In this document: positions 26,079 to 35,155 of the stretch, piece by piece
Layout: every line of letters starts with the position of its first letter
Position numbering within the stretch: the first letter of the stretch is position 1
Assembly: GCF_009905255.1 (NCBI RefSeq)
Contig: NZ_CP047602.1
Location: forward strand, 2,405,501-2,469,500
Direction of reading: 5' to 3'
Source of the DNA: Thermoanaerobacterium aotearoense
GTDB lineage: Bacteria > Bacillota > Thermoanaerobacteria > Thermoanaerobacterales > Thermoanaerobacteraceae
Length of the DNA: 64,000 nucleotides
Notes under the pieces: generated by a model
Database searches by the model: none
Told to the model about the DNA's origin: nothing
The model's input: only the letters and a program-made list of their open reading frames with translations
Made by a program: the position numbers and the translations under genes

Positions 26079-27167
26079 TTACCAGTTTGTACATTTCTCA
26101 TTGTAAGCAGATAAAGCCAATTGTATAAGCTCATCAATCAATTTGCTGTATGGCTTTCCCGATGCCTCCCAGAGCTTAGGATACATGCTGATTTGGGTAA
26201 ATCCTGGAATCGTATTTAATTCATTCAAGTAGACTTTACCCGTATTTTTGTCCATCAAAAAGTCTACTCTGGCCATTCCCCTCACGTCTAATGCCGTATA
26301 CGCTTTTATTGCCAAATCTCTTATCTCCTCCATCTTAGCATCAGGTATAGGCGCCGGAATGAAAAGTTTTGATGCTTCATCAAAATACTTTGCATCGTAA
26401 TCGTAAAATTCATGTGCCGGAACAATCTCGCCAGCGACAGACGCTTCTGGATTGTCATTGCCTAAAACGGAGCACTCAATTTCTCTTGCATCAATGCCTT
26501 CTTCTACAATAATCTTTCTATCATACTTTGCAGCAATTTTCAAGGCATCAAACAGCTCGCCTTCATTGTGAACTTTTGTTATTCCAACACTTGAACCCAT
26601 GTTTGCCGGCTTTACAAAACAAGGATATCCAATCTTTTCTAATATTTCGCTTTTTATATATTCATACTTCTCTGCATCATTTACATCTTTTCTGTATACG
26701 ACTGTAAACTTCGGCGTAGGTATGCCAGACTCCAAAAAAATCCTCTTTGAAAAGACCTTATCCATACACAACGATGACGAAAGCACGTTAGGCCCCACAT
26801 ACGGCATCTCAAGAAGCTCCAAAAGGCCCTGTACCGTTCCATCTTCTCCATTGGGCCCATGCAAAACTGGAAAAACTACATCAATGGGATAAAATTCGTA
26901 GCTCCCGTCTTTAAATGCGATTATCCCCTTGTACTTAGTAGAAGGTCCTATCAAAGCAGGCACAGCTTCTTTTTCCCATTCGCCTGTGGCGATCTTGTGG
27001 ACATCTCCACTGTATAAATACCATTGACCATTTTTCGTTATGCCTACCATGTAGACTTCGTACTTTTCTCTATCTATATTGTTAATTATAGAAGTGGCTG
27101 AAACCCTTGAAACTTCATGTTCTCCAGACTGCCCCCCAAACAATACAGCTACTTTAAGCTTATCCAT
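26079..27167 (-). CDS. ddl: D-alanine--D-alanine ligase
   Basis: A protein of about 362 residues of the ATP-grasp family. Visible blocks: KVAVLFGGQSGEHEVS at the N-terminus, VFPVLHGPNGEDGTVQG, KPANMGSSVGI, EIECSVLGN and GMARVDFLMD with LNELNTIPGFT for metal and substrate binding. It makes the D-Ala-D-Ala dipeptide for peptidoglycan. The frame opens at TTG 27188; ATG 27167 gives the family start, with AAAGGA about 12 bases upstream, a slightly long spacing. ATG 27179 abuts the ribosome site and is less likely. Confidence 0.95.
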   Translation of the reverse strand: MDKLKVAVLFGGQSGEHEVSRVSATSIINNIDREKYEVYMVGITKNGQWYLYSGDVHKIATGEWEKEAVPALIGPSTKYKGIIAFKDGSYEFYPIDVVFPVLHGPNGEDGTVQGLLELLEMPYVGPNVLSSSLCMDKVFSKRIFLESGIPTPKFTVVYRKDVNDAEKYEYIKSEILEKIGYPCFVKPANMGSSVGITKVHNEGELFDALKIAAKYDRKIIVEEGIDAREIECSVLGNDNPEASVAGEIVPAHEFYDYDAKYFDEASKLFIPAPIPDAKMEEIRDLAIKAYTALDVRGMARVDFLMDKNTGKVYLNELNTIPGFTQISMYPKLWEASGKPYSKLIDELIQLALSAYNEKCTNW

Positions 27168-27278
27168 AAAAGAATTCATTCCTTTCAAATAGTATACATA
27201 TAATTAATTATGTATTGTTCATTAATTATATTCTAACCTTTTAGAAATATGGATTCAAGCTAAAGTTTTCAATAGGAT

Positions 27279-27314
27279 AAAATATTAAGGCGGATAAATC
27301 CGCCTTAATATTTT
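27279..27314 (-). terminator. Terminator after argR
   Basis: AAAATATTAAGGCGGA and TCCGCCTTAATATTTT form a perfect 16-pair stem with a four-base loop, so the hairpin carries U-rich ends on both strands. It closes the arc-argR transcript and separates it from ddl. Confidence 0.85.
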
Positions 27315-27762
27315 AATTTGTCACTTCACTTTTGAAAATCTCTTTAGCCACTGTGCTGCTTGCTTTTCTTACCAATATAAAAATCGTATTGTCACCAGCT
27401 ACAGAGCCAACGATGTCATCGCACTTTAATAGATCTATCATCTCGGCTACAGCAGATGCGGCTCCAGACAGTGTCTTTATGACAATGATATTCCCATTGC
27501 ATTTAATATCAACTATGGATTTTAAGAAATTATTTTTGGGAAGACTGCAGTCTTCATTAAAAGCATACTTGTATGATTTCATATCAGTGCTTGGAACTTT
27601 TATCAACCTTAGCTCTTTAATATCTTGTGAAATTGTGGACTGTGTAGCTATAATTTTATTTAGCTTAAGCTCCTCTATAAGCTGTCTTTGGTTTATTATT
27701 TCCTTTTTTCTTATTATCTCGATTATCTTTGATTGTCTCAAAGCCTTTTGATTATAAACCAT
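27313..27762 (-). CDS. argR: Arginine repressor ArgR (arc operon copy)
   Basis: A protein of about 149 residues. The winged-helix DNA-binding domain (RQSKIIEIIRKKEIINQRQLIEEL...ATQSTISQDIKELRLIKVP) carries the SR/SQDI signature, and the C-terminal hexamerisation and arginine-binding domain has TLSGAASAVAEMID and IVGSVAGDNTIFIL. Arginine-loaded hexamers bind ARG boxes. It lies 51 bases downstream of arcC in the same direction, so it is co-transcribed with the pathway. The frame opens further upstream at 27798; ATG 27762 fits the family start, though AAGGCGG is about 12 bases away. A second argR lies at 34386-34874. Confidence 0.9.
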   Translation of the reverse strand: MVYNQKALRQSKIIEIIRKKEIINQRQLIEELKLNKIIATQSTISQDIKELRLIKVPSTDMKSYKYAFNEDCSLPKNNFLKSIVDIKCNGNIIVIKTLSGAASAVAEMIDLLKCDDIVGSVAGDNTIFILVRKASSTVAKEIFKSEVTN

Positions 27763-27813
27763 AATTATCAAAACCGCCTTTGTAAGTATCCATAGCACTT
27801 GATATAATATCTT

Positions 27814-28803
27814 TTAAGCTTTTAAATCAGCAAGTTTTCTTTCGACAACAGGACTTAAGATTATGGAAGTTCCGCTTCTGCCCATTACTGCCAATTTCGC
27901 CTTGCTTAATGATGCTATTATCGACTTTCTTCCCATCTTAGATTCTGCAAACATCATTGCCGCTTTGACTTTAGGCAGCATTGAGCCTTCTGCAAAATGT
28001 CCTTCTTCCATATATCTTTTGGCTTCTTCTACCGTCAGCAGCGATAAATTCTTTTGGTCTGGCTTATTGAAGTTTATGGCGACTTGTTCCACTGCCGTAA
28101 GTATCATGAGAATATCAGCATTTAAAATTTCAGCTAATTTTTCAGAAGCCAGATCCTTATCTATAACTGCTGGAACACCTTTTAAGCTTCCATCTTCATT
28201 CTCAATTACCGGCACGCCACCACCGCCTACAGCAATAACCACATGACCTGCACTGACAATCGTTTTTATCAATTCCTCTTCCACGATCTTTTTCGGCATC
28301 GGTGATGCGACAACTCTCCTGAAACCTCTGCCAGCATCTTCTTTCATTACGTATCCTTTTTCTTCCATCAATTTTTTAGCTTGTTCCTCTGTGAAGAAAG
28401 ATCCAACAGGTTTTGTAGGATTTTTAAAAGCCGGATCATCCTTATCAACAACTACTTGCGTAACAACAGATGCAACGTCTTTATTGATGCCTCTTTTAAC
28501 CATCTCGTCTCTAATCGCCTGTTGCAAGTGGTACCCAATGTACCCTTGGCTGAATGCACCGCATTCAGGGAAAGGCATAACAGGTATATTCTTATTTACA
28601 GAATTAGCTGTTTCATACGTTGATACAATTTGTCCTACCTGCGGTCCATTGCCATGAGAAATAATAACCTCATGTCCATCTTCTATGAGATCCACAATTG
28701 CTTTTGCAGTGCTATGTGCTGTATTAAGCTGTGCTTCTGCAGATGTATCTTTAGGATTTTCTTGAAGTGCATTTCCTCCAAGTGCTACAACAATTCTTGC
28801 CAT
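27814..28803 (-). CDS. arcC: Carbamate kinase
   Basis: A 329-residue amino-acid-kinase-family enzyme starting ARIVVALGGNALQ, with the conserved ISHGNGPQVGQI, GRGFRRVVASPMP and IAVGGGGVPVIE blocks. It converts carbamoyl phosphate and ADP into ATP, CO2 and ammonia, the energy-yielding last step of the arginine deiminase pathway. It follows the antiporter gene by 15 bases in the arc operon. Confidence 0.97.
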   Translation of the reverse strand: MARIVVALGGNALQENPKDTSAEAQLNTAHSTAKAIVDLIEDGHEVIISHGNGPQVGQIVSTYETANSVNKNIPVMPFPECGAFSQGYIGYHLQQAIRDEMVKRGINKDVASVVTQVVVDKDDPAFKNPTKPVGSFFTEEQAKKLMEEKGYVMKEDAGRGFRRVVASPMPKKIVEEELIKTIVSAGHVVIAVGGGGVPVIENEDGSLKGVPAVIDKDLASEKLAEILNADILMILTAVEQVAINFNKPDQKNLSLLTVEEAKRYMEEGHFAEGSMLPKVKAAMMFAESKMGRKSIIASLSKAKLAVMGRSGTSIILSPVVERKLADLKA

Positions 28804-28818
28804 ATTATTTTCTCCTCT

Positions 28819-30246
28819 CTAAGGTGTTATTTTTCCTGTTGCAACTTCATAAATCATCACTATTGCTATTAAAATCATTATTGCCATAGAAATGACTTCA
28901 GCCTTACTGACTTTTTCTCCTCTCTCTCTTTTAGCAATATAGTAAGGAATTATACCTATCGCGTACATTATGAATGCAAGACCTAAATACGATATGCCTA
29001 CAGCATAAATCACGTACAAAGAATATATAGTAGCTATCAAAGAAATTATCGTATCAGCGACCAAAGATTTGTCTTCATTACATACTTTTAGAGAAAACAG
29101 TGCTGAAAAAAGGTATGGTACAAGTATCAATGTAGTTGCCATATAATACAATGTGTAGTATGCAGATTGTAATTTATCAGATAACAACGACACTAAAAAT
29201 ATTTGTGTCAATACATTTGTCAAAATAAGCGAATTTATCGGCACTCCGTTTTTATTTTCTTTAGAAAACCACTTAGGCATAACCCCATCTTTTGCCGCCA
29301 CATAAGGAATTTCTGCAGCTAACAATATCCAGCTTAAAGTTGCACCTAAAAGTGATACTATAAGACCAAGCTTTACGATAACTCCACCGGCTCCGCCTAA
29401 TATGGTGGCTTGAAGTACATTTGCCAATGGAGTGCTGGCTTTTGCTAAAACCTTTGCAGGCACAACGCCCATTGCAATAGTCGATATAAGCATGTAAATC
29501 AAAAGCGTAATCAAAATGCTTAAGACTGTTGCTTTACCAACTATCTTCTGAGACTCAGCTCTTTCGGACAATACTGTTGCGGCTTCAACGCCTATAAAGC
29601 ACCACAATATGGTTCCCATGGCACCTTTTATCTGTCCTATTAAGCTACTTGCACTGCCATCGGATGCAAGTGTCGTCGTCCAGTTGTGCACATTAAATAT
29701 TGGAACCTTGAAAACTATCAATCCAAATACGATGACTAAAATCAATGGAAGCAGCTTTGCAACTGTTACAATCGCATTTACAACACCAGCATCTTTGATT
29801 CCCCTTGTAATGATATAATGTATTATCCAAAGCAAAATCGAAGCGACTATGAAAGTAACTACTGGTTTTAACTCATGTCCTTTTCCAAGCAAGCTATTAA
29901 ATGTTTTGAAAAGCAAAACCAAAAATGCCACGTTGCCAAGCCATGCGCTTAGCCAGTAACCCCATGCAGAATTAAACCCTACAAATTCTCCAAAACCTGC
30001 TCTTGCGTAAGAATAAATACCACCTGTCAAACTTGGTCTTTTATTTGCCAGCATCTGAAACACCAGCGCTAACGATACTATGCCAACGCCTCCAATCAGC
30101 CACGCAATGAGAGCTGACTGCGGATTTGACACACCTATGAGATCAGTAGGGCTATTGAATATACCTCCACCGATCATCGAACCCACACCCAATGCTATTA
30201 AAAGCATCAGCCCCAACTTTTTTTGCTTCCCAACACTACCTTCCAT
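28819..30246 (-). CDS. arcD: Arginine/ornithine antiporter
   Basis: A 475-residue APC-superfamily permease with about 12-13 transmembrane helices. It starts KKLGLMLLIALGVGSMIGGGIFNSPTD and has FMTLWCFIGVEAATVLSERAE-like residues (ILWCFIGVEAATVLSE), typical of the basic amino-acid antiporter family. By position between arcB and arcC it should exchange extracellular arginine for ornithine, a step that costs no energy. An initial GVIFNSPTD-like glycine motif is intact. Lysine or agmatine exchange cannot be excluded from sequence alone. Confidence 0.9.
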   Translation of the reverse strand: MEGSVGKQKKLGLMLLIALGVGSMIGGGIFNSPTDLIGVSNPQSALIAWLIGGVGIVSLALVFQMLANKRPSLTGGIYSYARAGFGEFVGFNSAWGYWLSAWLGNVAFLVLLFKTFNSLLGKGHELKPVVTFIVASILLWIIHYIITRGIKDAGVVNAIVTVAKLLPLILVIVFGLIVFKVPIFNVHNWTTTLASDGSASSLIGQIKGAMGTILWCFIGVEAATVLSERAESQKIVGKATVLSILITLLIYMLISTIAMGVVPAKVLAKASTPLANVLQATILGGAGGVIVKLGLIVSLLGATLSWILLAAEIPYVAAKDGVMPKWFSKENKNGVPINSLILTNVLTQIFLVSLLSDKLQSAYYTLYYMATTLILVPYLFSALFSLKVCNEDKSLVADTIISLIATIYSLYVIYAVGISYLGLAFIMYAIGIIPYYIAKRERGEKVSKAEVISMAIMILIAIVMIYEVATGKITP

Positions 30247-30271
30247 ATATTTCCCTCCTATACATTTATTT

Positions 30272-30308
30272 TTACAATGGGATAGGTATGTAACCTAACC
30301 CATTGTAA
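30272..30308 (-). other. Intercistronic hairpin between arcB and arcD
   Basis: TTACAATGGG with TAGGT and the matching ACCTA with CCCATTGTAA form a stem of about 15 pairs. No T-run follows in the direction of transcription, so it is more likely an mRNA-processing or stabilising stem than a terminator. Confidence 0.6.
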
Positions 30309-30314
30309 GATGCA

Positions 30315-31304
30315 TCATAGAGTAGCAACCATCACTGCTTTAATTGTGTGCATTCTATTTTCTGCCTCATCGAAAACAACCGAATGTTTGCTTCTGAAAA
30401 CTTCGTCAGTAACTTCTCTAATGTCGAGATTCATTTTCTCTTTCGCATTCTTAGCCATTGTCGTCTCAAAATCGTGGAAAGATGGCAAACAATGCATGAA
30501 TATGACTTCTGGATTCTGTGTAGCTTTTAACATCTCCATATCAACTCTAAAAGGTGTAAGCAGCTTTACTCTGTCAGCAAGTTTATCTTCTTCACCCATT
30601 GAAGCCCATATATCAGTGTATATGACATCAGCACCTTTTATTTTTTCAATATCATCCGTAACTTCAAGTATAGCGCCAGTTTTCTCTGCAATTTTATTTG
30701 CCTCATCAAGGACAGAACTATCTGGCCACAGTTCTTTAGGTCCGTATGCCACAAAATGCATTCCCATTTTTGCACAACCATAAAGCCATGCATAAGACAT
30801 GTTGTTTCTTGTATCACCCACAAAAACTATCTTTACTTTGTCAAGCGGTTTTGCTACATGTTCTTCAATCGTAAGCATATCTGCCAGTATCTGTGTAGGA
30901 TGGTCAACATCTGTAAGCCCATTAAACACAGGAACTCCAGAGTATTTCGCAAGGTCTTCAACGACCTTTTGCTCAAAACCTCTATACTCGATTCCATCAT
31001 AGAACCTGCCGAGAACCTTTGCCGTATCTTCCAGCGATTCTTTCTTACCCATCTGAGAGCTGTTCATATCCAAGTATGTCACATGCGCTCCTTCATCTAA
31101 TGCAGCCACTTCAAACGCACATCTTGTCCTTGTAGATGTCTTTTCAAACAAGAGGACGATATTTTTCCCGTCAAGAAGTTTATCTTTCAGGCCCTTTCTC
31201 TTTTTTGCTTTTAAATCGCGTGAAAGATCCAACAAATACCTTATTTCTTCTGTTGCAAAATCTTTAAGTGTTAAAAAGCTTCTTCCTTTTAAGTTTATTG
31301 GCAT
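30315..31304 (-). CDS. arcB: Ornithine carbamoyltransferase (catabolic, by context)
   Basis: A 329-residue enzyme with the carbamoyl-phosphate motif FEKTSTRTR (residues 53-61), [11 protein letters not shown], the ornithine-binding DIWASMGEE region and FMHCLP. It splits citrulline with phosphate into ornithine and carbamoyl phosphate here, the reverse of the biosynthetic reaction. The catabolic assignment rests on the operon (arcA upstream, arcD and arcC downstream); by sequence alone argF would be equally valid. Confidence 0.95.
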   Translation of the reverse strand: MPINLKGRSFLTLKDFATEEIRYLLDLSRDLKAKKRKGLKDKLLDGKNIVLLFEKTSTRTRCAFEVAALDEGAHVTYLDMNSSQMGKKESLEDTAKVLGRFYDGIEYRGFEQKVVEDLAKYSGVPVFNGLTDVDHPTQILADMLTIEEHVAKPLDKVKIVFVGDTRNNMSYAWLYGCAKMGMHFVAYGPKELWPDSSVLDEANKIAEKTGAILEVTDDIEKIKGADVIYTDIWASMGEEDKLADRVKLLTPFRVDMEMLKATQNPEVIFMHCLPSFHDFETTMAKNAKEKMNLDIREVTDEVFRSKHSVVFDEAENRMHTIKAVMVATL

Positions 31305-31332
31305 AATAATTCCTCCTCAAATCTTTTAGTTT

Positions 31333-32580
31333 TTATCTTAAATTTTCTCTAACGAGAGGCATGCTCATACATCTTGGGCCGCCTCTACCTCTTGAAAGCT
31401 CTGCACTTGGTATTCTCAAAACTTTAATGCCTTTCTTTTCCAACAATTCATTAGATACGTAGTTTCTTTCGTATGTTACGACAACACCAGGTGCTATCGC
31501 CAGCGTATTAGATCCATCATTCCATTGTTCTCTGCCTGAAATTATTGGATCACCGCCTCCACATTTTATGAGCTCGACATAATCCAGTCCCAATGCGTTG
31601 CTTAAAATGTTTTCAAGTGAATTAGTATCATTCCTGTACTTAAGAGTACCATCACTTCCGCTTGAAATTTCATAGACATTGAGATTTCCTTGTATGCCTG
31701 AATGTATTGTAAATTTGTCGTAATCAACCATTGTAAATACAGTATCTAAGTGCATAAAGGAACGGGCTTTGGGGATTTCAAAGACTAATATCTTTTTAAA
31801 GCTTGTATCGCCGTTTAGCAAGTTTTTAGCTAAAATTTCAATTGCTTCCGACGATGTCCTTTCGCTGCAGCCTATTGCCATCACTTCATCTGACAATATC
31901 AGTTCATCCCCACCTTCGATGGAAAAAGGCATTGTCCTGTCGTACCAAAGAGGAATGTTTGCATCTTTAAAAAGATCATGATATTTATGGATGTACTTTA
32001 TAAAAAGTGTTTCTCTCCTTCTGGCTTCAGTTTTCATTCTGCTTATAGAAAGGCCGTTTCCAATTGAAGCGCCGATATCTCTTGTAAAGTATAGATTTGG
32101 CATCGGATCAAGGTAAAATGGATAATCATCTTTAATTATGCCTGAAAGAGAATTGACCTTTTTAAGCTTTACATCATCTTTTCGTATTCCAGCAATTATC
32201 GTGTCAATCATTTCTTCTGTATTCATGCTAAGAAGGTATTCTTTCAATGCATCCTTTAAAACAGGTAAAATTATGCCACTTTCATTTAAAAATTCTTCAA
32301 CGAACTCATTTTTGATATCATCGTCATTTAAGACATCTGCTATCAAATTTTCAACGTACACTACCTCTACTCCATTTTCTCGCAATACATCTGAAAATTT
32401 ATCATGTTCTTGCTGAGCCACCTTGAGATATGGTATATCATCAAACAAAAGCCTTCCTAAATAGTCTGGAACTAAATTTTCAATTTCTTTCCCAGGTCTG
32501 TGTAGTAAAACTTTTTTTAATACGCCTATTTCTGAATAGACGTTTATGCTCAAAGAATCGATACTGACACAGGATTCCAT
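31333..32580 (-). CDS. arcA: Arginine deiminase
   Basis: A 415-residue guanidino-modifying enzyme with N-terminal VYSEIGVLKKVLLHRPGKE, the segment MPNLYFTRDIGASIG, MHLDTVFTMVD with the catalytic histidine, and the nucleophilic cysteine in GGPRCMSMPL about 12 residues from the end. It hydrolyses arginine to citrulline and ammonia. The frame runs up to 32637, but ATG 32580 has GGAGG nine bases upstream and the known N-terminus. It is the first gene of the arc operon and is preceded by ARG-box-like sites. Confidence 0.97.
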   Translation of the reverse strand: MESCVSIDSLSINVYSEIGVLKKVLLHRPGKEIENLVPDYLGRLLFDDIPYLKVAQQEHDKFSDVLRENGVEVVYVENLIADVLNDDDIKNEFVEEFLNESGIILPVLKDALKEYLLSMNTEEMIDTIIAGIRKDDVKLKKVNSLSGIIKDDYPFYLDPMPNLYFTRDIGASIGNGLSISRMKTEARRRETLFIKYIHKYHDLFKDANIPLWYDRTMPFSIEGGDELILSDEVMAIGCSERTSSEAIEILAKNLLNGDTSFKKILVFEIPKARSFMHLDTVFTMVDYDKFTIHSGIQGNLNVYEISSGSDGTLKYRNDTNSLENILSNALGLDYVELIKCGGGDPIISGREQWNDGSNTLAIAPGVVVTYERNYVSNELLEKKGIKVLRIPSAELSRGRGGPRCMSMPLVRENLR

Positions 32581-32786
32581 ATTGTTACCTCCATTTCTAA
32601 ATTTATTTATCATCATCTGTTCACCGCAATTATACATCTAAAACGCTCATCCAATAAAATAGCAATAATCTTAAAATATTTTAATTTTATATGATATGGT
32701 TTTCTCTAAGAAAAATAACGATTTGCCTCTTAAATATGCGTATATTCTCTGAAATTTATGTATTTATCCGATTTTTATAAAAAATA

Positions 32787-32826
32787 ATGAATTTTTACTT
32801 GCATACTGATTGATTTTTATTCATAA
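32787..32826 (-). promoter_or_regulatory. Paired ARG-box-like operators upstream of arcA
   Basis: In the minus sense, ATGAATAAAAATCAAT closely matches the Bacillus ARG box CATGAATAAAAATKCAAK, and about five bases on, TGCAAGTAAAAATTCATT is a second, inverted and degenerate copy. Pairs of boxes at this spacing fit one ArgR hexamer. The rest of 32581-32977 is AT-rich; several GTATAA-like words further upstream may hold the promoter, but I could not settle it. Confidence 0.6.
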
Positions 32827-32919
32827 ATGTCTTTTAATGTCGCTAATTGTTATAAAATATACAATCTTATACAAACTTTTATACATACACTGCATAAAAT
32901 ATTAATTTAAATTTTTTAT

Positions 32920-32951
32920 AAAAAAATAACCAGGTTTTAATCCCGGTTATT
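32920..32951 (-). terminator. Rho-independent terminator after the 32978 permease gene
   Basis: In the minus sense, AATAACCGGG and CCTGGTTATT pair, followed by TTTTTAT. It isolates the permease gene from the arc promoter region. Confidence 0.85.
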
Positions 32952-32977
32952 CTCATTAAGAAAAATTTTTGATTTCC

Positions 32978-34354
32978 TCATCTTACATTTAAAGTGCTGT
33001 GATATCTGCTGTATGCGAAATAAATGATCAAACCTACTATCATCCATATGACAAATCTTGCAAGTGTCACCATCGGAAGGTTGACAATAAGATATAAGCT
33101 AAATATCATCGTAAGTGGCGCTACAATCCACACAAATGGCACTTTAAACTTCCTTTCGGCGTTTGGCATCTTTACTCTTAGCACCAATATGCCAATCGAT
33201 ACAATGATAAAAGCGCTTAATGTACCGATGTTTGTAAGCTCAATTATTTCGTCTAATGGGAGGAACCCCGCAATAATAGCGGTTAAAACACATGTTATTA
33301 ACGTATTTACATGTGGCGTCTTATACTTTGGATGAACCCTTGAAAAAACATCTGGCAAAAGGCCATCACGGGCCATCACCATAAAAATCCTTATCTGACC
33401 ATACAAAGTCACTAAAAGCGTCGAAACCATGCCTACAATAGCACCTGTAGCAACCAGTGCAGAACCCCAGTTAATCCCTACACTTAAAAGTGCACCCGGC
33501 AGCGCATTGTTCGGATCTATGTGTTTGAAAGGCACCATACCAACCAATGTTATGGCAACCGCCATGTATATGACAAGAATCAATACCACAGCCACCATGA
33601 GTCCTAAAGGAACATCTCTTGTCGGATTTTTCGTCTCCTCGGCTGCAGTAGAAACAGCATCAAATCCTACATACGCAAAAAATATGATAGCTGCTGCAGT
33701 CATTATCCCCTTAAATCCATACGGTGCAAATGGGGTGAAATTAGCCATTTTAATGTGACTAAACCCTAAAAATACAAACAACCCTATAACTGCAATTTTT
33801 AAAAGAACTATCAAATTATTTACGGTAGCGCTTTCTCTTACGCCAACGTACAAAATCCATGTCACAAACGCAGTAATCAAAATTGCGGGCAAATCCATGA
33901 TGCCGCCAGAAATCGGAGGTGTAGTTATGACTTTAGGCAATGTAATGCCAAGAGTTTTTAAAAATCCAATAAAAGTACCAGACCACCCTGATGCCACAGC
34001 GCTTGCAGATATAAGATATTCCAGAAGTAAATCCCATCCTATTATCCAAGCGACTATTTCACCAAAAGCAACATAAGAATAAGTATACGTGCTGCCAGCT
34101 ACCGGAAACATCGTGACCAACTCTGCAAATATAAAAGCAGCTAAAACAGCCGTAACGCCACCAATTATATACGAGATAATCACTGCTGGACCAGCTTTTA
34201 AAGCACCTTCACCAGTCGACACAAACACTCCTGTTCCAACGACAGAACCAATGGCCAATGCAGCCAAATCAATAGCGGTGAGTTTTTTGTTTAAATTTGT
34301 CTTCTCAGCAGTCTCAAGCAGTTGATCTGCCGACTTCTTTCTGAATAAATTCAT
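32978..34354 (-). CDS. Amino-acid permease, APC superfamily (cationic amino-acid transporter type)
   Basis: A 458-residue permease with 12 transmembrane helices. The N-terminus (NLNKKLTAIDLAALAIGSVVGTGVFVSTGEGA) and FFAYVGFDAVSTAAEETKNPTRD are typical of the YfnA/CAT-like branch. The substrate is probably an amino acid; arginine or lysine is suggested by the adjoining argR and the nearby arc operon, but this is inference. The gene lies 31 bases downstream of the second argR and ends in its own terminator. Confidence 0.9.
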   Translation of the reverse strand: MNLFRKKSADQLLETAEKTNLNKKLTAIDLAALAIGSVVGTGVFVSTGEGALKAGPAVIISYIIGGVTAVLAAFIFAELVTMFPVAGSTYTYSYVAFGEIVAWIIGWDLLLEYLISASAVASGWSGTFIGFLKTLGITLPKVITTPPISGGIMDLPAILITAFVTWILYVGVRESATVNNLIVLLKIAVIGLFVFLGFSHIKMANFTPFAPYGFKGIMTAAAIIFFAYVGFDAVSTAAEETKNPTRDVPLGLMVAVVLILVIYMAVAITLVGMVPFKHIDPNNALPGALLSVGINWGSALVATGAIVGMVSTLLVTLYGQIRIFMVMARDGLLPDVFSRVHPKYKTPHVNTLITCVLTAIIAGFLPLDEIIELTNIGTLSAFIIVSIGILVLRVKMPNAERKFKVPFVWIVAPLTMIFSLYLIVNLPMVTLARFVIWMIVGLIIYFAYSRYHSTLNVR

Positions 34355-34385
34355 TTAATTTTGCCTCCTATATTGTTTTCAAAAA

Positions 34386-34874
34386 TCAGCTTAACTTTTT
34401 TATATTTTCCCCTGTATGCGTATCAACTATTTCTTTTAATTTATCAATGACTCCTTTTACATTATCATCTTTATCGATAAGCACAAAAATAGTATTATTT
34501 CCTGCAATGGTGCCTACTATTTCACTCCAGCTCAATTCATCAATGGCTTCAGCGGCACTGGATGCAGCACCAGACAACGTTTTAATAGCAATTATATTGC
34601 CTGAATAATCCATATCTACAATTACTTTAGAAAGAAGCGATAAAAATTTGTCCAATGTGATATTCTCATTTACATCCCTGGTGGAGTATTTGTATTTTTT
34701 GCCATCGCTGCTTAATATTTTTACTAATTTCAGTTCTTTTATATCTCTCGATATAGTTGCTTGAGTCACAATGAATCCTTCTTTTTGCAATTCATTTACC
34801 AATTCCTCTTGATTCTCAATATCTTTCTCTTTGATGATTTTTAATATCTTGTTGTGGCGATCCAGCTTTGTCAT
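34386..34874 (-). CDS. argR: Arginine repressor ArgR, second copy
   Basis: A protein of about 162 residues with the same architecture as the arc-linked ArgR: winged helix with VTQATISRDIKELKLVKI, and C-terminal IKTLSGAASSAAEAIDEL and IVGTIAGNNTIFVLID. It has the usual SRDIKEL motif where the arc copy has SQDIKEL. ATG 34874 has GAGGTG six bases upstream; the frame-opening GTG at 34883 lies within that site. It is upstream of the permease gene. Two ArgR-type proteins in one locus suggest a hetero-oligomer or a division of labour, as in lactic acid bacteria. Confidence 0.9.
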   Translation of the reverse strand: MTKLDRHNKILKIIKEKDIENQEELVNELQKEGFIVTQATISRDIKELKLVKILSSDGKKYKYSTRDVNENITLDKFLSLLSKVIVDMDYSGNIIAIKTLSGAASSAAEAIDELSWSEIVGTIAGNNTIFVLIDKDDNVKGVIDKLKEIVDTHTGENIKKLS

Positions 34875-35054
34875 ATAACTCACCTCAAATCTCTACCAAA
34901 TTATTGATTATTTTTAAACATTTTTTACACAATAATTTTATCGCGTTTGCTATTAAATGTCTACAATTTTTGTTGAGCACTAAAAATTTTTTAAGACTGT
35001 AGTTTACAATATCAGCCCTTACTCCAAATATTACAAAATACTATTTTAACAATT

Positions 35055-35104
35055 AAAAATCTCTTTCTCAAACTGTTTTATTTACAGCCAAGAAAGAGGT
35101 TTTT
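35055..35104. terminator. Terminator after the GH31 gene
   Basis: CTCTTTCT pairs with AGAAAGAG across an interrupted stem with inner CTGT/ACAG. In the minus sense it is followed by ATTTTTAATT, and in the plus sense by GGTTTTTGC. The rest of 34875-35155 is AT-rich and I see nothing else in it. Confidence 0.7.
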
Positions 35105-35155
35105 GCAATTTTGCTATTTGTTTATAATATTGTATATTTAATTCTAATAAGAATT

